A stretch of 41,034 bases of DNA from Pseudomonadota bacterium (GTDB lineage Bacteria > Pseudomonadota > Alphaproteobacteria > Rhizobiales > Hyphomicrobiaceae), in contig JAEXXM010000035.1 in assembly GCA_023405815.1 (NCBI GenBank), forward strand, positions 1-41,034. The letters are read 5' to 3'. Below are positions 40,351-41,034 of this stretch, one piece after another; the first letter of the stretch is position 1, and each line of letters starts with the position of its first letter. Under the pieces are notes generated by a model. The model searched no databases, was not told where the DNA came from, and was given only the letters and a program-made list of their open reading frames with translations. The position numbers and the translations under genes are program-made.

Positions 40351-41034
40351 TCACCGGCCTTTGAAGCGCGGCTTGCGCTTCTCCATGAAGGCGAGGCGTC
40401 CTTCCGCATAGTCCTCGCTGGCAAAGCACGCCTCCACCGCCGCATCGAGCGCGGCAAGATCGGGCGTCTGCGGATTGCGCGTAAGCTCATCGATCGTGCG
40501 CTTTGCTGCGCGAACCGTGAGCGGCGCGTTGGCGGCGATCTCGCCGGCGAGGGCGCGCGTTCTCTGCTCTAGCTCCCCGGTCGTCACCACGATGTTGACG
40601 AGCCCCATCGCGAGTGCCTCTGCAACCTTGAAGCGCCGTCCGGTGAACAGCAGCTCCTTGGCGTGCGCCGGACGGACGGCGGCGAGCAGGGGGCGGACCC
40701 AGCGCGCGTTGTAGCCGAGGCCCAGCTTGGCGGCCGGTATGGCGAACTCGGCCGCCTCGTCGGCGATGCGGATATCGGCACACAAGGCGATGGCGAGGCC
40801 GCCGCCGAGGCAGAAGCCGTGGATCATGGCTAGGATCGGCTTGCTGCAGCCGCTCAGCGCCCGGAAGGCGCCGTCGTTGAGCTCGTCGTAGGCGGCCGTC
40901 GATCCGCCCGAGCGGGCGCTGTCGAATTCCGAGATGTCGGCGCCGGCGGAGAACGCCCGCGTGCCCTCGCCCCGCAGCACGATGACGCGGATGGCATCGT
41001 CTGCCTCGGCAGCGGCGATGAGGCGCGGCACGGC
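40351..41034 (-). CDS. Enoyl-CoA hydratase/isomerase family protein (5' end outside window)
   Basis: The last 227 residues of a crotonase-fold protein; the N-terminal 25-35 residues lie beyond the window edge. The first oxyanion-hole segment is AFSAGADISEF and the second is MIHGFCLGGGLAIALCADIR. KLGLGYNARWVRPLLAAV, TGRRFKVAEALAMGLVNIVV and the C-terminal FMEKRKPRFKGR follow. The residue after the second oxyanion segment that is usually the catalytic Glu of hydratases lies in KLGLGYNARW and is not obvious, so isomerase or another CoA chemistry is possible. It runs into the polysaccharide deacetylase gene 28 bases downstream. Confidence 0.88.
   Translation of the reverse strand, partial: AVPRLIAAAEADDAIRVIVLRGEGTRAFSAGADISEFDSARSGGSTAAYDELNDGAFRALSGCSKPILAMIHGFCLGGGLAIALCADIRIADEAAEFAIPAAKLGLGYNARWVRPLLAAVRPAHAKELLFTGRRFKVAEALAMGLVNIVVTTGELEQRTRALAGEIAANAPLTVRAAKRTIDELTRNPQTPDLAALDAAVEACFASEDYAEGRLAFMEKRKPRFKGR

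Overview
This is a high-GC chromosomal window, and the gene families point to an alphaproteobacterium of the order Hyphomicrobiales (Rhizobiales), perhaps near Hyphomicrobiaceae. The markers are a Porin_2-type porin, a rhizobial-type phosphatidylcholine synthase, an IalB-family protein, a DUF930-type protein, and an ArsR-methyltransferase fusion upstream of metF/metH. That placement comes from recognising families, not from a search. I see no rRNA, tRNA, CRISPR array, transposase, integrase or phage gene. Genes are packed tightly, with many ATGA, GTGA or TGATG stop/start overlaps.

Layout. 1-3.8 kb (minus): a YejA-like peptide-binding protein coupled by a GTGA overlap to an AMP-forming acyl-CoA ligase, then a small membrane protein. 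4.1-5.0 kb: an IalB-family secreted protein with a strong terminator. 5.1-7.1 kb (minus): a MarR regulator, a malyl-CoA lyase resembling the Chloroflexus enzyme, and HspQ. 7.3-10.4 kb (plus): an AraC regulator and an OmpR/histidine-kinase pair. 10.4-10.9 kb (minus): two tiny secreted proteins. 11.1-13.3 kb (minus): a UbiH-like FAD monooxygenase and an LpxL-like acyltransferase. 13.5-16.3 kb (plus): a porin, a small secreted protein that ends like an outer-membrane strand, and Pcs. 16.3-18.7 kb: LysR, pirin and WrbA around a perfect LysR-type dyad. 19-19.4 kb (minus): a 77-aa protein preceded by an unlisted 27-codon ORF ending in CCMCC. 19.7-22.2 kb (minus): exbB-exbD-tonB.

22.4-28.4 kb is the most interesting block. 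Seven consecutive minus-strand genes encode a PepSY protein, an OmpR regulator, a histidine kinase, a thioredoxin-like protein, CcdA, a cytochrome b561 and a Tat-signal sulfite-oxidase-fold molybdoenzyme with a lipobox. A second PepSY gene diverges from it and msrB converges on its far end. It looks like a self-regulated periplasmic electron-delivery or repair module, parallel in logic to HprSR-MsrPQ but with different parts. The function is an inference.

28.5-30.5 kb (minus): a DUF930-type protein, an MlaC-like protein and a membrane protein. 30.6-37.3 kb (plus) is a methionine/one-carbon operon: ArsR-methyltransferase, metF, the homocysteine half of MetH, an interposed methyltransferase, and the folate/B12/SAM half of MetH. 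The cobalamin methionine synthase is thus split into two genes with a third gene and a GC-rich palindromic repeat between them. A self-regulatory promoter/operator moves the first start codon to 30642. 37.3-37.8 kb holds an unlisted 27-aa membrane peptide gene. 37.8-41.0 kb: an AcuI-like reductase (plus), then an enoyl-CoA hydratase (cut by the window edge), a polysaccharide deacetylase with an altered metal motif, and a GNAT acetyltransferase (minus).
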